This document shows positions 26,525-36,552 of a stretch of DNA of 64,000 nucleotides, piece by piece. Made by a program: the position numbers and the translations under genes. The notes under the pieces were generated by a model. It was not told the DNA's origin, did no database searches, and saw only the letters and a program-made list of their open reading frames with translations. The DNA is from Planctomycetia bacterium (GTDB lineage Bacteria > Planctomycetota > Planctomycetia > Pirellulales > Thermoguttaceae): contig JAUNBG010000003.1 of the NCBI GenBank assembly GCA_030527205.1, positions 66,283 to 130,282 on the forward strand. The letters run 5' to 3'. Position 1 is the stretch's first letter. The number at the start of each line of letters is the position of its first letter.

Positions 26525-29500
26525 ATGGAAGTTTTTGAAAATATAAGTAACTTTTTTACATCGATTACCAAATGGATTGAAAATTTTATAACCTCGATTT
26601 TTGGTTCATCGAATGAACGAATGCTGAAAAAACTTCAATCCCGAGTTGACGCCATTAATGCATTGGAGCCCAAATATCAGGGCATGAGCAATGATGAGCT
26701 CAAAGAGCAAACGGTCAAATTTCGTGAACGAATCAATGCGGGCGAAACCGTTGACGACATTTTAAACGAAGCCTTTGCCGTTTGTCGGGAAACCAGCCGC
26801 CGAGTTCTCGGTCTTCGTCATTATGACGTTCAATTGATCGGCGGCATGGTTCTTCATTTCGGTAATATTGCAGAAATGATGACCGGCGAAGGAAAAACGC
26901 TTGTCGCAACTCTTCCTGCTTATTTGAATGCTTTGGACGGAAAAGGCGTTCATGTCGTTACGGTCAACGATTATCTGGCTCGTCGAGACCGAGAATGGAT
27001 GGGGCCGCTTTATCAAGCTCTCGGGTTGACAACGGGGCTGATTCAAAGCAATATGTCAACAGAAGATCGTCAAGCCGCTTATGCTTGCGATATAACTTAT
27101 GGAACCAACAATGAATTTGGTTTCGATTATCTTCGCGATAATATGCGATTTGCCAAACGAGGGGACGAACGTTTTCCGCTTTCGAGTCAGCAATCGCAAG
27201 GCCGACTTCATTTTGCCATTGTCGACGAAGTTGACAATATTTTAATTGACGAAGCAAGAACGCCATTAATTATTGCCGGGCCTGCTCATGACGACGTTTC
27301 CAAATATAAAGCGGCTGACGTCATTGCCCGCCAATTGATTAAAGAAGTTGATTTTAAAGTCGATGAAAAAGACCATACAACAAACCTGACCGATGAAGGC
27401 GTCATTCATGCGGAACATTTGGCTGGCGTCGAAAGTTTTTATACAGTCGGCAATATGCATTGGCCGCATTTGATCGATAACGCTCTGAAAGCGCATCATC
27501 TTTATAAACGCGATACAAATTATGTCATCAAAAATGGCGAAGTCATAATCGTTGACGAATTTACCGGACGACTTATGGAAGGTCGAAGCTGGAGCGACGG
27601 TCTTCATCAGGCGGTTGAAGCGAAAGAAAACGTTCGAGTTAAGGAAGAAAATCAAACTTTGGCAACAATAACGTTGCAAAATTTCTTCAAACTTTATGAT
27701 AAATTGAGCGGAATGACCGGAACCGCAATGACCGAAGCGGGCGAATTCTGGAAAATATATAAATTGGAAGTCATTGCGATTCCGCCGAATAAAAAGGTCA
27801 AACGAATCAATCATGCGGATTTGATTTATAAAACGGAAACAGAAAAATATAACGCTGTTGTCGACGAAATTGAACGGATTCATAAATGGGATACGATTGT
27901 CGTTAAAGGAGAGGAATATTTGGGAACAATCGCCAAAGAAGACGAAAGTCAACTCGAATTTATTCCCAAAGGAGAAAAAAACGCTCAATCAATTCCTCGA
28001 AGCAGTATCGAAACAATCGAATACAAAGGACGCCCGATTCTGGTTGGAACGGTTTCGATTCAAAAGAGCGAAGTCATTTCCGCAATGTTGAATCGAAAGG
28101 GAATCAAACATCAAGTCTTGAACGCAAGGCCGGAGAATATTGGACGGGAATCTGAAATCATTGCTCAGGCCGGGCGCCTTTCAACCGTTACAATCGCGAC
28201 GAATATGGCCGGACGAGGAACCGATATTATTCTCGGCGGCAATCCGGAAACCTTGGCCTGGTCGATTTTGCAAACGAAATATCCGACTCGTTTGGACGTT
28301 CCTTCCGACGAATGGAACGCGCTCGTTGAAGAGATTGAACAGCGCGAAAAAATGAAACAGGAAGGCGAAAGGGTTCGGCAACTTGGCGGTCTTTATGTCA
28401 TTGGAACCGAACGTCATGAAGCGCGACGAATTGATCTTCAGCTCTGCGGACGTTGCGGACGTCAGGGCGATCCCGGCGATGCGCGGTTCTTTCTTTCGTT
28501 GGAAGACGATCTTGTTCGAATTTTTGCAGGAGACTGGGTCAAAAACATTCTGACCCGAATTGGAATGGAAGACGGGCAAGCAATCGAAAGTCGAATGGTT
28601 ACGCGGCGAATTGAGGGCGCGCAAAAGAAAATCGAAGAACGAAACTTCGATACGCGAAAAAGCCTGCTCGAATATGACGAAGTTATGGATATGCAGCGAA
28701 AACGCGTTTATTCATATCGTCAACAAATATTGGATGGCGGAAATACGCAAGAGATGATTCGAAAAATGATTGAAAGCCAAGTTCAAACTCATTTGAACGA
28801 TTATCTTGATCCCAATTATGGCGCCGCTTCTTTTGCCTCAAAAGCGTCGAAACGCTTCGGCGTCGAGTTTGAAATGAAACAGTTTCGCGGTTTGGATGCT
28901 AAATCGGCGGAAGAATACGCAATTGATCATGCAACTCGAATGGCCGAAACTCAGGTTTTGGATGCCGTTGAAGAAAATCTTTCAAAAGATGTTCCAGAGC
29001 AAGAATGGAATTGGCAAGCGCTGACGAAAACGGCAAATATGCGCTGGCGAACGAACCTTCGAGATTCCGATCTCAAGAAAATCGGTCGGGAAGACGTTGC
29101 GGAATTTCTTATTGAAAAAGCGGAAAAATTCGTTAAAGGAGTCGATCTTTCTTCTGATCTTCCTGCCCTTGACGCGCAATATGGAATTCGTTCTGCTTGC
29201 GATTGGATTCGAGGGAAATTTGCGATTGATCTTAACCCGGATCAATATAAAAATACGGATGTTCAACCGTTTATTGATCAGGTTATGCAGTTCGTTTTGG
29301 ACAAATATCATGAAAAAGAAGTTCGCTTTCCTGTTATGGCAGGGCTGATTCATTTTACAGTTCATGACCAAAACGGCAAACATTATGACCGCGATAAAAT
29401 CGTTGATTGGGCTAAACGTCGTTTCAATACAACTCTGTCAAACGACGCATTAAAAAACAAACAACGCCAGGAAATCGAAGAACTTCTTTTTGATGTGAGT

Positions 29501-30265
29501 CAAAAAAGCGCGCTGGAAGCTCGAAAACATTATGAAACGTTGCAGCAGAAATTAAATTTAATATTCAAAAATCAACATGTCGATATTGACAAGATTCAAG
29601 CGATTCGCGATTTTCGTATTGCTCGAAATGAACGAATTTCTGTAGACGACTTGATAAAACTGGACAAAAAGGACGTTCAATTATCGGAACTCTGTCAATG
29701 GCTCAATACTCATTTCGATAAAGAACTGACGCCAAATGAAATTGCGGATTGGGACGTTTTATATGTTCGCGACCGTTTGGAATCAATTATCGAAGATCGA
29801 TACAATCCGGAAATGCGTAAAGTTGAGCGTTCGTTGATTCTTGGAATTCTGGATTCGGCCTGGAAAGAGCATTTGCTCGTTATGGATCATTTAAAGTCGA
29901 GCGTTAGTTTTCGCGGTTATGCCCAGGTTGATCCAAAAATCGAATACAAACGGGAAGGAATGCGCGTTTTCGAAATGATGTGGAACGGCATTTTTGAACG
30001 CGTTACCGATTATATTTATCGAGTCGAACAACTTGACGAGAATTTTATCGGCTCAACTTGGACTGAAACGGAGGCGAGTCATGAATCGGTTTCGAGTACT
30101 GCGGTCGTTGATGATATCAAACAGCAACAGGAAGCGGCAATCGACGCCAGCAAAGAGCATAAAATCGTAACCATTCGCAATAAAGTCGAACGGGTTGGAC
30201 GCAATGATCCTTGTCCTTGCGGAAGCGGGAAAAAATATAAAAAATGTCACGGATTGAATAAATAA
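26525..30265 (+). CDS. secA: Preprotein translocase ATPase SecA, enlarged
   Basis: Motor of the Sec export pathway. Walker A MTGEGKT (119-125), [11 protein letters not shown], the DEVD box in [29 protein letters not shown] and RQGDPG are intact. The C-terminal zinc/SecB-type motif [17 protein letters not shown] ends the protein. At 1246 residues it is about 350 longer than the E. coli protein. One insertion of about 50 residues precedes [15 protein letters not shown] in NBD2. A much larger one lies in the scaffold/wing part (about 770-1050). Enlarged SecA proteins are a habit of planctomycetes, and this was used for the taxonomic guess. Monocistronic. Confidence 0.97.
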   Translation: MEVFENISNFFTSITKWIENFITSIFGSSNERMLKKLQSRVDAINALEPKYQGMSNDELKEQTVKFRERINAGETVDDILNEAFAVCRETSRRVLGLRHYDVQLIGGMVLHFGNIAEMMTGEGKTLVATLPAYLNALDGKGVHVVTVNDYLARRDREWMGPLYQALGLTTGLIQSNMSTEDRQAAYACDITYGTNNEFGFDYLRDNMRFAKRGDERFPLSSQQSQGRLHFAIVDEVDNILIDEARTPLIIAGPAHDDVSKYKAADVIARQLIKEVDFKVDEKDHTTNLTDEGVIHAEHLAGVESFYTVGNMHWPHLIDNALKAHHLYKRDTNYVIKNGEVIIVDEFTGRLMEGRSWSDGLHQAVEAKENVRVKEENQTLATITLQNFFKLYDKLSGMTGTAMTEAGEFWKIYKLEVIAIPPNKKVKRINHADLIYKTETEKYNAVVDEIERIHKWDTIVVKGEEYLGTIAKEDESQLEFIPKGEKNAQSIPRSSIETIEYKGRPILVGTVSIQKSEVISAMLNRKGIKHQVLNARPENIGRESEIIAQAGRLSTVTIATNMAGRGTDIILGGNPETLAWSILQTKYPTRLDVPSDEWNALVEEIEQREKMKQEGERVRQLGGLYVIGTERHEARRIDLQLCGRCGRQGDPGDARFFLSLEDDLVRIFAGDWVKNILTRIGMEDGQAIESRMVTRRIEGAQKKIEERNFDTRKSLLEYDEVMDMQRKRVYSYRQQILDGGNTQEMIRKMIESQVQTHLNDYLDPNYGAASFASKASKRFGVEFEMKQFRGLDAKSAEEYAIDHATRMAETQVLDAVEENLSKDVPEQEWNWQALTKTANMRWRTNLRDSDLKKIGREDVAEFLIEKAEKFVKGVDLSSDLPALDAQYGIRSACDWIRGKFAIDLNPDQYKNTDVQPFIDQVMQFVLDKYHEKEVRFPVMAGLIHFTVHDQNGKHYDRDKIVDWAKRRFNTTLSNDALKNKQRQEIEELLFDVSQKSALEARKHYETLQQKLNLIFKNQHVDIDKIQAIRDFRIARNERISVDDLIKLDKKDVQLSELCQWLNTHFDKELTPNEIADWDVLYVRDRLESIIEDRYNPEMRKVERSLILGILDSAWKEHLLVMDHLKSSVSFRGYAQVDPKIEYKREGMRVFEMMWNGIFERVTDYIYRVEQLDENFIGSTWTETEASHESVSSTAVVDDIKQQQEAAIDASKEHKIVTIRNKVERVGRNDPCPCGSGKKYKKCHGLNK

Positions 30266-30621
30266 AAAAAAGTCTTGTCTAATTGGGGGGGTTGGGTAAA
30301 ATAAATATAAAGTCGTTGGGAAACGAGCTCATTTTGAGAGCTCATATTGGCGTTTCTCAATTCCCTTTGGATAATTGCTGGTCATTGACCAATTAAGAAG
30401 AAATAAGACGCGAAACATTCAAATGAATTGAATATATTTGTTGTAAAAATCATTATCGTTTTTGGGCGGAATTGATGCGCAAAAATATCGATTCAATCTG
30501 TTGATTCCTATTAGGATTATCGATCGCTTTTCTCGTCAACATTTTTCATAAAACGCATTAACTCAGGCAATAACCCAATTTAATCCTTGGCAAAGAATCA
30601 TTTTCCAAGAGGAAATATCAA
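30266..30621. other. 356 bp spacer with nested inverted repeat
   Basis: Near 30318-30356, GAAACG...CGTTTC encloses two GAGCTC copies seven bases apart, giving a nested hairpin 55 bases past the secA stop but without a T-run. A GGGGGGGTTGGG tract precedes it at about 30282. No gene. Confidence 0.45.
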
Positions 30622-31122
30622 ATGAAATGTCAAAAATGTAACAATCCGGCAACGTTTCATATTACAGAAATGACCGATGATGAGCCGGTTGAACTTCATT
30701 TCTGCGAAATGCATGCGAATCAATATTTACATAAAGGTTCGTTGCAATATATGGAATCGCCGGTTGAAGAGGGCTCGGGGAACAGTTCTGTTCTTCAGGA
30801 TACAACGCAGGAATTAATGGAATTGGATTTTCAAACCTGTCCAATTTGCGGAATAGGATTTCAAGAATTTCGCAAATCGGGACGCCTTGGCTGTCCAAAT
30901 GATTATCAATGTTTCGGCGAGCAACTGGAACCGCTTTTGATCGGCATTCATGGCGCTTCCGAGCATATTGGAAAACGACCTTCTCAAGATGGCTCGCAGG
31001 ATCGACGCTTGTTGTTGATCCGACTTCGACGCGAATTGGACGACGCTGTTTTGACAGAAGATTATGAACATGCTTCTCATTTACGCGACCAGATTCGGGA
31101 TTTGGAAGTCGAAAAGATTTGA
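30622..31122 (+). CDS. McsA-like UvrB/UvrC-motif protein
   Basis: Small zinc-binding protein of 166 residues. CQKC (3-6) with a following CEMH, and a second CPICG...CPNDY set, form two zinc-finger-like pairs as in McsA, the activator of the McsB arginine kinase and CtsR stress regulation in Firmicutes. The C-terminus (RLRRELDDAVLTEDYEHASHLRDQIRDLE) is a UVR motif, cited here in part: an Asp/Glu-rich coiled helix that mediates contacts with Clp or Uvr proteins. No mcsB or clpC is adjacent, so a stress-regulation role is inferred from the family. Ribosome site AGAGGAAA. Confidence 0.8.
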   Translation: MKCQKCNNPATFHITEMTDDEPVELHFCEMHANQYLHKGSLQYMESPVEEGSGNSSVLQDTTQELMELDFQTCPICGIGFQEFRKSGRLGCPNDYQCFGEQLEPLLIGIHGASEHIGKRPSQDGSQDRRLLLIRLRRELDDAVLTEDYEHASHLRDQIRDLEVEKI

Positions 31123-31519
31123 TTTTTTTCGCTTGCTTTGATAAATATTGCAAATTTCCACTTTTTGAACGGCCTCTGAACAGAAACTTCGTTATAAAGA
31201 TTGATCGATTCCGTTTCGTTATGATATTAATGAGCCGGAAATTGAAGACGATAAAAGAAATGAGACTCTTATAACTGAATTTTGACAGAGGAATCAAAAT
31301 AGAGAAATTTCGATTTTTTGTGCGAAAAAGACGTTTTAACGATTTCCGATGTTAACGATTTTTATTGGCAAGTCGATTGAAAATTCTTGAATTGGGGTTG
31401 TCATCCCGATAAGAACAGGCGATTGGATGAAACGAATCTTGTTCTTCGTATCGGTTTCAATATAAAACATTAAATCGAGATTGAATTTGTTGATTAACAA
31501 TATATGACGTTTAAGCAAA
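31123..31519. other. 397 bp spacer, possible antisense small frame
   Basis: A minus-strand frame (ATG at 31467 to 31336, MFYIETDTKNKIRFIQSP..., 43 codons) has gene-like codon use but no recognisable family, and extended forms overlap the hydrolase start. I see no other feature. Confidence 0.3.
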
Positions 31520-32665
31520 ATGAAAAGTTTATTGAAAATGCGAAACATTGTTTTTTTTCTTTTGTTTTTAATCCTTTTGATTGAAAACAATTCAAACCAA
31601 TGCTGGGGACAAAAACGAAGCGGCGAAAGGCGAATTGTTGCCTCGGTTGTTAATCCGGTTCAAGATATCATAAAAACAGTTACTCCAATAGGAACTCCGT
31701 CGAGCAACTTTCCAGTTGCCGCATTGAGTCATTTTCAAGTTGCGAGTCAATATTCGGTTCGCATTGAATCAGTTCTTTGGAGAAATTCAACGACCAATCC
31801 GTCAAACATTTCGGCTCTTGTTTATTATCCGGAACAAGTTCAACATTTGTGTCCCGTTATCATTTATTCGCATGGTTTGGGAACAAATCCAAACGATTAT
31901 GATTATTTGGCAAGAAAATGGGCATCCGTTGGATTGATAACGGTTCTTCTGCATCATTATGGAAGCGATGAAGCAGCTTGGCGAGGTCGCGGAAGACCTT
32001 TAAGCGAATTAAAATTGCTTTATTCGAAATATTGGAGCGCTCGGGATCGAGGGTTGTTAATTCAGCAAGCAATAGAACAATTAACGTCATCCAAACAGCA
32101 ATATGGTTTTTCCCCTATAATTGATCCAGGTCGAATTGGCGTTGCAGGAAACGATTTAGGCGCGTTGGGAGCAATGCTCATTGCCGGTCAACTGCCGCCA
32201 GATAATAAACAATCGTTGAAAGATCCTCGCGTTACAGCCATTTTGGCGCTCAGTCCGCCGGTTTATTGTTCTTCTTCGCAAGCCCCGCTTGTTTATTATA
32301 ATATCAATGTTCCTTTTATGTCCTTTGCTGGAACCAATGACGACGGCGTTGTTGGAACAACAAAAGCGATTCAACGTCGAATCCCGTTCGATTCTCTGTC
32401 GAAAAACGACCGTTTTCATGTAACGCTCAATGGAGCAGATCATCTCGTTTATTCTGGTCATCGGCGTCCCTCGCGTCAGACGGAAGACCTTAAATATCAA
32501 CAAATGATTTCCAATCTTTCCGCTTCGTTTTGGCTCGCTTATTTAGTTGGAGACGCCGAATCATTGAGTCGTTTGAATTCCTTAACTCGAACTCTTCCTG
32601 CTTCTCTTGGCATAATCGAATATCATAATGCCTTGACAAGCAGAATGAATGTTTCCATTCAATAA
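31520..32665 (+). CDS. Exported alpha/beta hydrolase with Asp at the nucleophile position
   Basis: Predicted dienelactone-hydrolase/PAF-acetylhydrolase-like protein, 381 residues. A signal peptide or anchor covers about residues 8-25, and the oxyanion-hole segment IIYSHGLG (114-121) is clear. The nucleophile elbow reads GNDLGA (210-215): Asp212 stands where these families have Ser or Cys. A likely acid (AGTNDDG, 270-276) and the catalytic His308 (GADHLV) are kept. An Asp nucleophile is normal in haloalkane dehalogenases and epoxide hydrolases, so activity is possible; a dead enzyme is the alternative. Substrate unknown. Monocistronic, with no clear ribosome site. Confidence 0.75.
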   Translation: MKSLLKMRNIVFFLLFLILLIENNSNQCWGQKRSGERRIVASVVNPVQDIIKTVTPIGTPSSNFPVAALSHFQVASQYSVRIESVLWRNSTTNPSNISALVYYPEQVQHLCPVIIYSHGLGTNPNDYDYLARKWASVGLITVLLHHYGSDEAAWRGRGRPLSELKLLYSKYWSARDRGLLIQQAIEQLTSSKQQYGFSPIIDPGRIGVAGNDLGALGAMLIAGQLPPDNKQSLKDPRVTAILALSPPVYCSSSQAPLVYYNINVPFMSFAGTNDDGVVGTTKAIQRRIPFDSLSKNDRFHVTLNGADHLVYSGHRRPSRQTEDLKYQQMISNLSASFWLAYLVGDAESLSRLNSLTRTLPASLGIIEYHNALTSRMNVSIQ

Positions 32666-32962
32666 TGATTGGCTTTATTCAAAATCAAAAGATCGTTTTT
32701 TCATTGCGAAACAATGATATTTGTCATTGTTTATTGACTTTTTTGAATTTTTTCGGATCGACAAGAGCAAAACGTTCGATTTAAATCAGGGCGGTCGAAA
32801 CGAGCGACTGGTTTTGTTTTCAATAATCTGTCTCTCCTTGTCCTATGGGGGGCCAACGGTTCCGGTTTTTAATCGATTTGAATAGAATTCGATAACGAAA
32901 TTATTCCCAACCAAAACGAAAGTTCAACTTTTTTCTGAAAAAATTGCTTGAAAATGGATTCA

Positions 32963-33952
32963 ATGAATATTTTAGTAACAGGAGGAGCGGGTTATATTGG
33001 CTCGCATGCCGTTAAAGCTCTTTATGAAGAAGGAAATCAGGTCGTTGTTCTCGATAATCTTTTTCGCGGACATCGAAAGTCGATTCCGGATGCTCTGCCG
33101 TTTTATCAATGCGATTTGGCGGAAACAGAAAGAATTCAATCGATTTTGCTCGATCATTCCATTGACGTTGTTATGCATTTTGCCGCTTTAACTTATGTTG
33201 GCGAATCGGTTCAGCAGCCGTTAATATATTATCGCAACAATACAGCGGGCGCATTGAGTCTTTTAACGGCAATGGATGCGGCAAAAGTCAAACGATTTAT
33301 TTTCAGTTCAACGGCCGCAACTTATGGCGAACCGGAAGAAGTCCCAATTCGAGAAACCGTCCAACAACAACCGATCAATCCGTATGGTTGGTCAAAATGG
33401 ATGGTCGAGCGCATTCTTTTAGATTATTGTCGTTCCAATCCTCAATTTGGATTTACAGCTCTGCGATATTTTAATGTTGCCGGAGCCTCTTCCGATGCTT
33501 CAATTGGCGAAGATCATGACCCGGAAACTCATTTGGTTCCCAATATTATTTTCGCTGCGCTTGGAAAGAACGATCAATTTAAGATTTTTGGAACAGATTA
33601 TCCAACTCCAGACGGGACTTGTATTCGAGATTATGTTCATATTGAAGATTTGATTTCGGCTCATATTTTGGCAATGAAAGCATTAAAAGACGGCGATCAA
33701 AAATTTTATAACCTCGGGATCGGTCGCGGTTATTCGGTTCGAGAAATCCTGAACGCAACGGAAGAAACGCTTGGGGCAAAAATTCCAACAATTCAAGATG
33801 TCCGACGCTCTGGCGATCCGGCAATGCTTTATGCTAGTTCCGAGAAAATACAGAAAGAACTCGGCTGGAAACCTCTGCATACTGATGTTCATGATATGAT
33901 TCAAACGGCAGTTCAATGGCATAAAACTCATCCGAATGGCTATGGAGATTAA
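32963..33952 (+). CDS. galE: UDP-glucose 4-epimerase
   Basis: NAD-dependent interconversion of UDP-glucose and UDP-galactose for glycan and envelope synthesis. The NAD motif TGGAGYIGSH lies at the start, followed by FAALTYVGESVQQP, the catalytic SSTAATYG...YGWSK set (Ser, Tyr-x3-Lys), RYFNVAGA and RDYVHIEDL. The frame can begin at TTG 32948, ATG 32954 or ATG 32963. I chose the last because the family begins two or three residues before the first strand and a GGA lies upstream. The stop overlaps the ruvX start (TAATG), so the two genes are translationally coupled. Confidence 0.93.
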   Translation: MNILVTGGAGYIGSHAVKALYEEGNQVVVLDNLFRGHRKSIPDALPFYQCDLAETERIQSILLDHSIDVVMHFAALTYVGESVQQPLIYYRNNTAGALSLLTAMDAAKVKRFIFSSTAATYGEPEEVPIRETVQQQPINPYGWSKWMVERILLDYCRSNPQFGFTALRYFNVAGASSDASIGEDHDPETHLVPNIIFAALGKNDQFKIFGTDYPTPDGTCIRDYVHIEDLISAHILAMKALKDGDQKFYNLGIGRGYSVREILNATEETLGAKIPTIQDVRRSGDPAMLYASSEKIQKELGWKPLHTDVHDMIQTAVQWHKTHPNGYGD

Positions 33953-34425
33953 TGGAACAGACTCAACAAGAATTTCCGAAAAAAGGCCGTCTGGCTGGGA
34001 TTGATTATGGAACCGTTCGAATTGGCGTTGCCGTTTGCGACTCGGATCGAATTATTGCTTCTCCTTTTGATATTTATGTTCGCAAATCAGAAAAAAAAGA
34101 CGCGGAATATTTTCGAAAATTTGTTCAAGAAGAGCGAATTGTTCAATTTGTGCTTGGACTTCCGCTTCATTTAGACGGACGATTAAGCCCAAAAGCTCAA
34201 GAAGCTCAAGCTTTTGGCGCCTGGTTGACGGAACAGACCGGCCTTCCGGTTGATTATATGGATGAACGTTTTACAAGCGTTGAAGCGTCTGGTCTTCTTC
34301 GCGAAGTCAAAATGACCTTGAAAAAACGCAAAGCTCGAATCGATAAAATTGCTGCTCAAATTCTTTTGACAAACTATATTGAACGCGGATGTCAAGGAAC
34401 AACCGTTTGGCAATCTTTGGATTAG
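33952..34425 (+). CDS. ruvX: Putative pre-16S rRNA nuclease / Holliday-junction resolvase YqgF
   Basis: RNase H-like fold protein of 157 residues. Family blocks GIDYGTVRIGVAV (near the N-terminus), LGLPLHLDG, YMDERFTSVEA and the C-terminal KIAAQILLTNYI are all present. In E. coli YqgF matures the 16S rRNA 5' end; a resolvase role has also been proposed. The acidic residues Asp (GIDYG), Glu/Asp (DERFTS) and a late Asp (RIDKIAA) supply the active site. Overlaps galE by the TAATG arrangement. Confidence 0.9.
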   Translation: MEQTQQEFPKKGRLAGIDYGTVRIGVAVCDSDRIIASPFDIYVRKSEKKDAEYFRKFVQEERIVQFVLGLPLHLDGRLSPKAQEAQAFGAWLTEQTGLPVDYMDERFTSVEASGLLREVKMTLKKRKARIDKIAAQILLTNYIERGCQGTTVWQSLD

Positions 34426-34618
34426 AGTCAAGTCGATTGCAATTTTTTTGAAACTTTCGACAAAGATATTCAAAACTTTTGAAATATTCTGATTTTATAT
34501 TTGCAAGTTCAACAATCTTCAGCAATTTTAAAAAAAGATCGAATTCGAACTCAGATTGGTTTCGGCGACGCCCTGATTCTGTCTGTTGAAAATTCAGAAA
34601 AGAAGAATCCGCGACTTG

Positions 34619-35410
34619 CTAAAACCAAATCGCGGAAACAAAAATTTGAACGGCCGTTATAACATTCAAAATAAGAATCATTGGAATAAAAACGGCTTCC
34701 GGAATCAATCGATAAAATCGACGTCCCAAAAGGATTCCAACAATCAGACCAGGCGCAAAAACAAGCGTCAGAAAAAAAGTTTCGGGAGTTATGATTTGAG
34801 CGTCCGTGGCATCAAATCCGCAAAAAAGTTTGATTTGTGTTGCTGTTATTAGGAGCGGGATTTTGCTGACGTTGACCAAAAAGAAAAAAAACGCATTGGT
34901 TCCCATAAAACTTTTTTTATCGAGATCTTGAGAGGCAAAATAAACGGTCGAAACAACGCCAGCGGCATTTCCTAACATTGTTGTCAACCCCGTCAGAACG
35001 CCGCAACTGTTTCGAAATATCGGACTTTTGGCAACTTGAGTCCAACCCAAACGTTTACGAAGAAAATCAAACGCAAGGATCGAAATAGCCAAAATCCCAA
35101 CGCTCAGTTTAAATTGGCGATTATCCATTAGACAAATAACGATCATTCCGAGAATGAGCCCGATCGCCATTGGCGGATAAAGTCGTCGAACCATTCCCGG
35201 TTTTCGATCTCGACGATAATAATGAACAGCAGCAATATCTCCTAAAATTAAAAGCGGAACAACGGCTCCAGACGCAAACATTTCATGATTGCGAAACGCG
35301 GATATCATTAAAAGAGCCGCAAACATTCCAACGCCGGGAACGCCTGTTTTGGATATGCCCAGCAAGGTTGCTGCAAATATTCCAATTGCCAATGTAAAAC
35401 CTGTCAACAT
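34619..35410 (-). CDS. TauE/SafE-family membrane transporter
   Basis: Integral membrane protein of 263 residues with about eight hydrophobic helices and the family's repeated pattern (GISKTGVPGVG near residue 20, LTTMLGNAAGVVSTVYF in the second half). The family moves sulfite, sulfoacetate or other organic anions, usually outward; the substrate cannot be inferred here and no sulfur-metabolism gene is adjacent. It is isolated on the minus strand between ruvX and ubiE. The ATG has no strong ribosome site. Confidence 0.82.
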   Translation of the reverse strand: MLTGFTLAIGIFAATLLGISKTGVPGVGMFAALLMISAFRNHEMFASGAVVPLLILGDIAAVHYYRRDRKPGMVRRLYPPMAIGLILGMIVICLMDNRQFKLSVGILAISILAFDFLRKRLGWTQVAKSPIFRNSCGVLTGLTTMLGNAAGVVSTVYFASQDLDKKSFMGTNAFFFFLVNVSKIPLLITATQIKLFCGFDATDAQIITPETFFLTLVFAPGLIVGILLGRRFYRLIPEAVFIPMILILNVITAVQIFVSAIWF

Positions 35411-35746
35411 GGTTCGAGTTTAACTTTCCTGTTTCTAAAAAAAGAAGCCGGAATGGGCGACAGCTTCGCTTTCTTTGAGATTTGCCGGCAGACCAAAAGC
35501 CAGGGATATTCAAGAAGATTGAGAAAAAAGCCCCAAATTAACAATAATTCTAACGTTTGTGAATAAAGCTCCAAGAGGGGGATTTCTTTTTCGAGCTAAG
35601 ATTTCAGGCCTTAGCGAATAAATGAGCAAGTCGCGACGATTTTCAAACGATTTGAATCGAATGATTTTCCAAGCGAACGGTTCAAACAGGTTATTCGATT
35701 GATTGGATTGGGAAGATTGAGCGAGGGACTTGGATGTTAATTCAGA
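35411..35746. other. 336 bp spacer
   Basis: No gene seen. One G-run (GAGGGGGATTT near 35573). Confidence 0.5.
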
Positions 35747-36547
35747 TTAACTCTTTTTTTCAGCAAGATAAAGAGCAACAGTTCCTAAAGTCATTGAATA
35801 ACTTTGAACATTAATGAGGCCAGCTTTTTCCAGGCGGCTTTTGATTTTTTCCTGACTGTCAAATTCCGAAATACTTTGAGGAAGATATTGATAGGCGGAA
35901 TCTTTGTTTCTTGCAATGAATTCGCCGAATTTCGGAAGAAAGGTCCGAAAATAGAATCGATAAAGAGCGGAAAAAATCGGAAAGGTCGGCATTGTAAACT
36001 CAAGAATGGCGATTTTTCCGTTTGGGCGACAAACGCGAATCATTTCCGTTATAGCCAGATCAATATCAGACATATTTCGAAGTCCGAAAGCCATTGAAAC
36101 CGCAGCAAAAGAATCCGCATCAAAAGGAAGAGCCAAACCGTCGCCAAACATTAATTGGATTTGCGATTCGAGCCCTTTTTTTTCAAGTTTTTGTTGCGCA
36201 ATTTTTAGCATCGGTTTTGAAAAATCGACGCCCAGAACGCGAATTTTCGAAGATTGTTGAGTTCGTTTGACTCGTTCGGCTCGTTCAATTTGACGAACAA
36301 ACTCAATTGCTAAATCTCCCGTTCCTGTTGCGACATCCAAAATGGGAAGATCAAAACCTTTGGGATCGGTTTTAAGCTGAGAAAGAACCCGTTTAACCGT
36401 TTTTCTCCGCCAGGAATAATCAATCCCAAGAGAAAGAAAATGATTCAAAAAATCATATTTTGGCGCAATTTGGCCAAACATCCGTTGAATCCGTTGCGGC
36501 GTTTTATCGACTTTCATTTTCAGAGGAGATTTGGCCATTCGATTCAT
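35747..36547 (-). CDS. ubiE: Demethylmenaquinone/ubiquinone methyltransferase
   Basis: SAM-dependent C-methyltransferase completing menaquinone (most likely here). MFGQIAPKYDFLNHFLSLGID is the typical UbiE/MenG opening (quoted in part), followed by the SAM loop LDVATGTGDLA, FGLRNMSDID and a long GKIAILEFTMPT segment. The 266-residue size is typical once about 20 N-terminal residues are discounted; a later start at MFGQIAP is possible. It begins 5 bases after the htrA-like stop, so the two form an operon. A menaquinone pool fits the Na+-NQR operon at the left end. Confidence 0.92.
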   Translation of the reverse strand: MNRMAKSPLKMKVDKTPQRIQRMFGQIAPKYDFLNHFLSLGIDYSWRRKTVKRVLSQLKTDPKGFDLPILDVATGTGDLAIEFVRQIERAERVKRTQQSSKIRVLGVDFSKPMLKIAQQKLEKKGLESQIQLMFGDGLALPFDADSFAAVSMAFGLRNMSDIDLAITEMIRVCRPNGKIAILEFTMPTFPIFSALYRFYFRTFLPKFGEFIARNKDSAYQYLPQSISEFDSQEKIKSRLEKAGLINVQSYSMTLGTVALYLAEKKS

Positions 36548-36552
36548 TTCTT

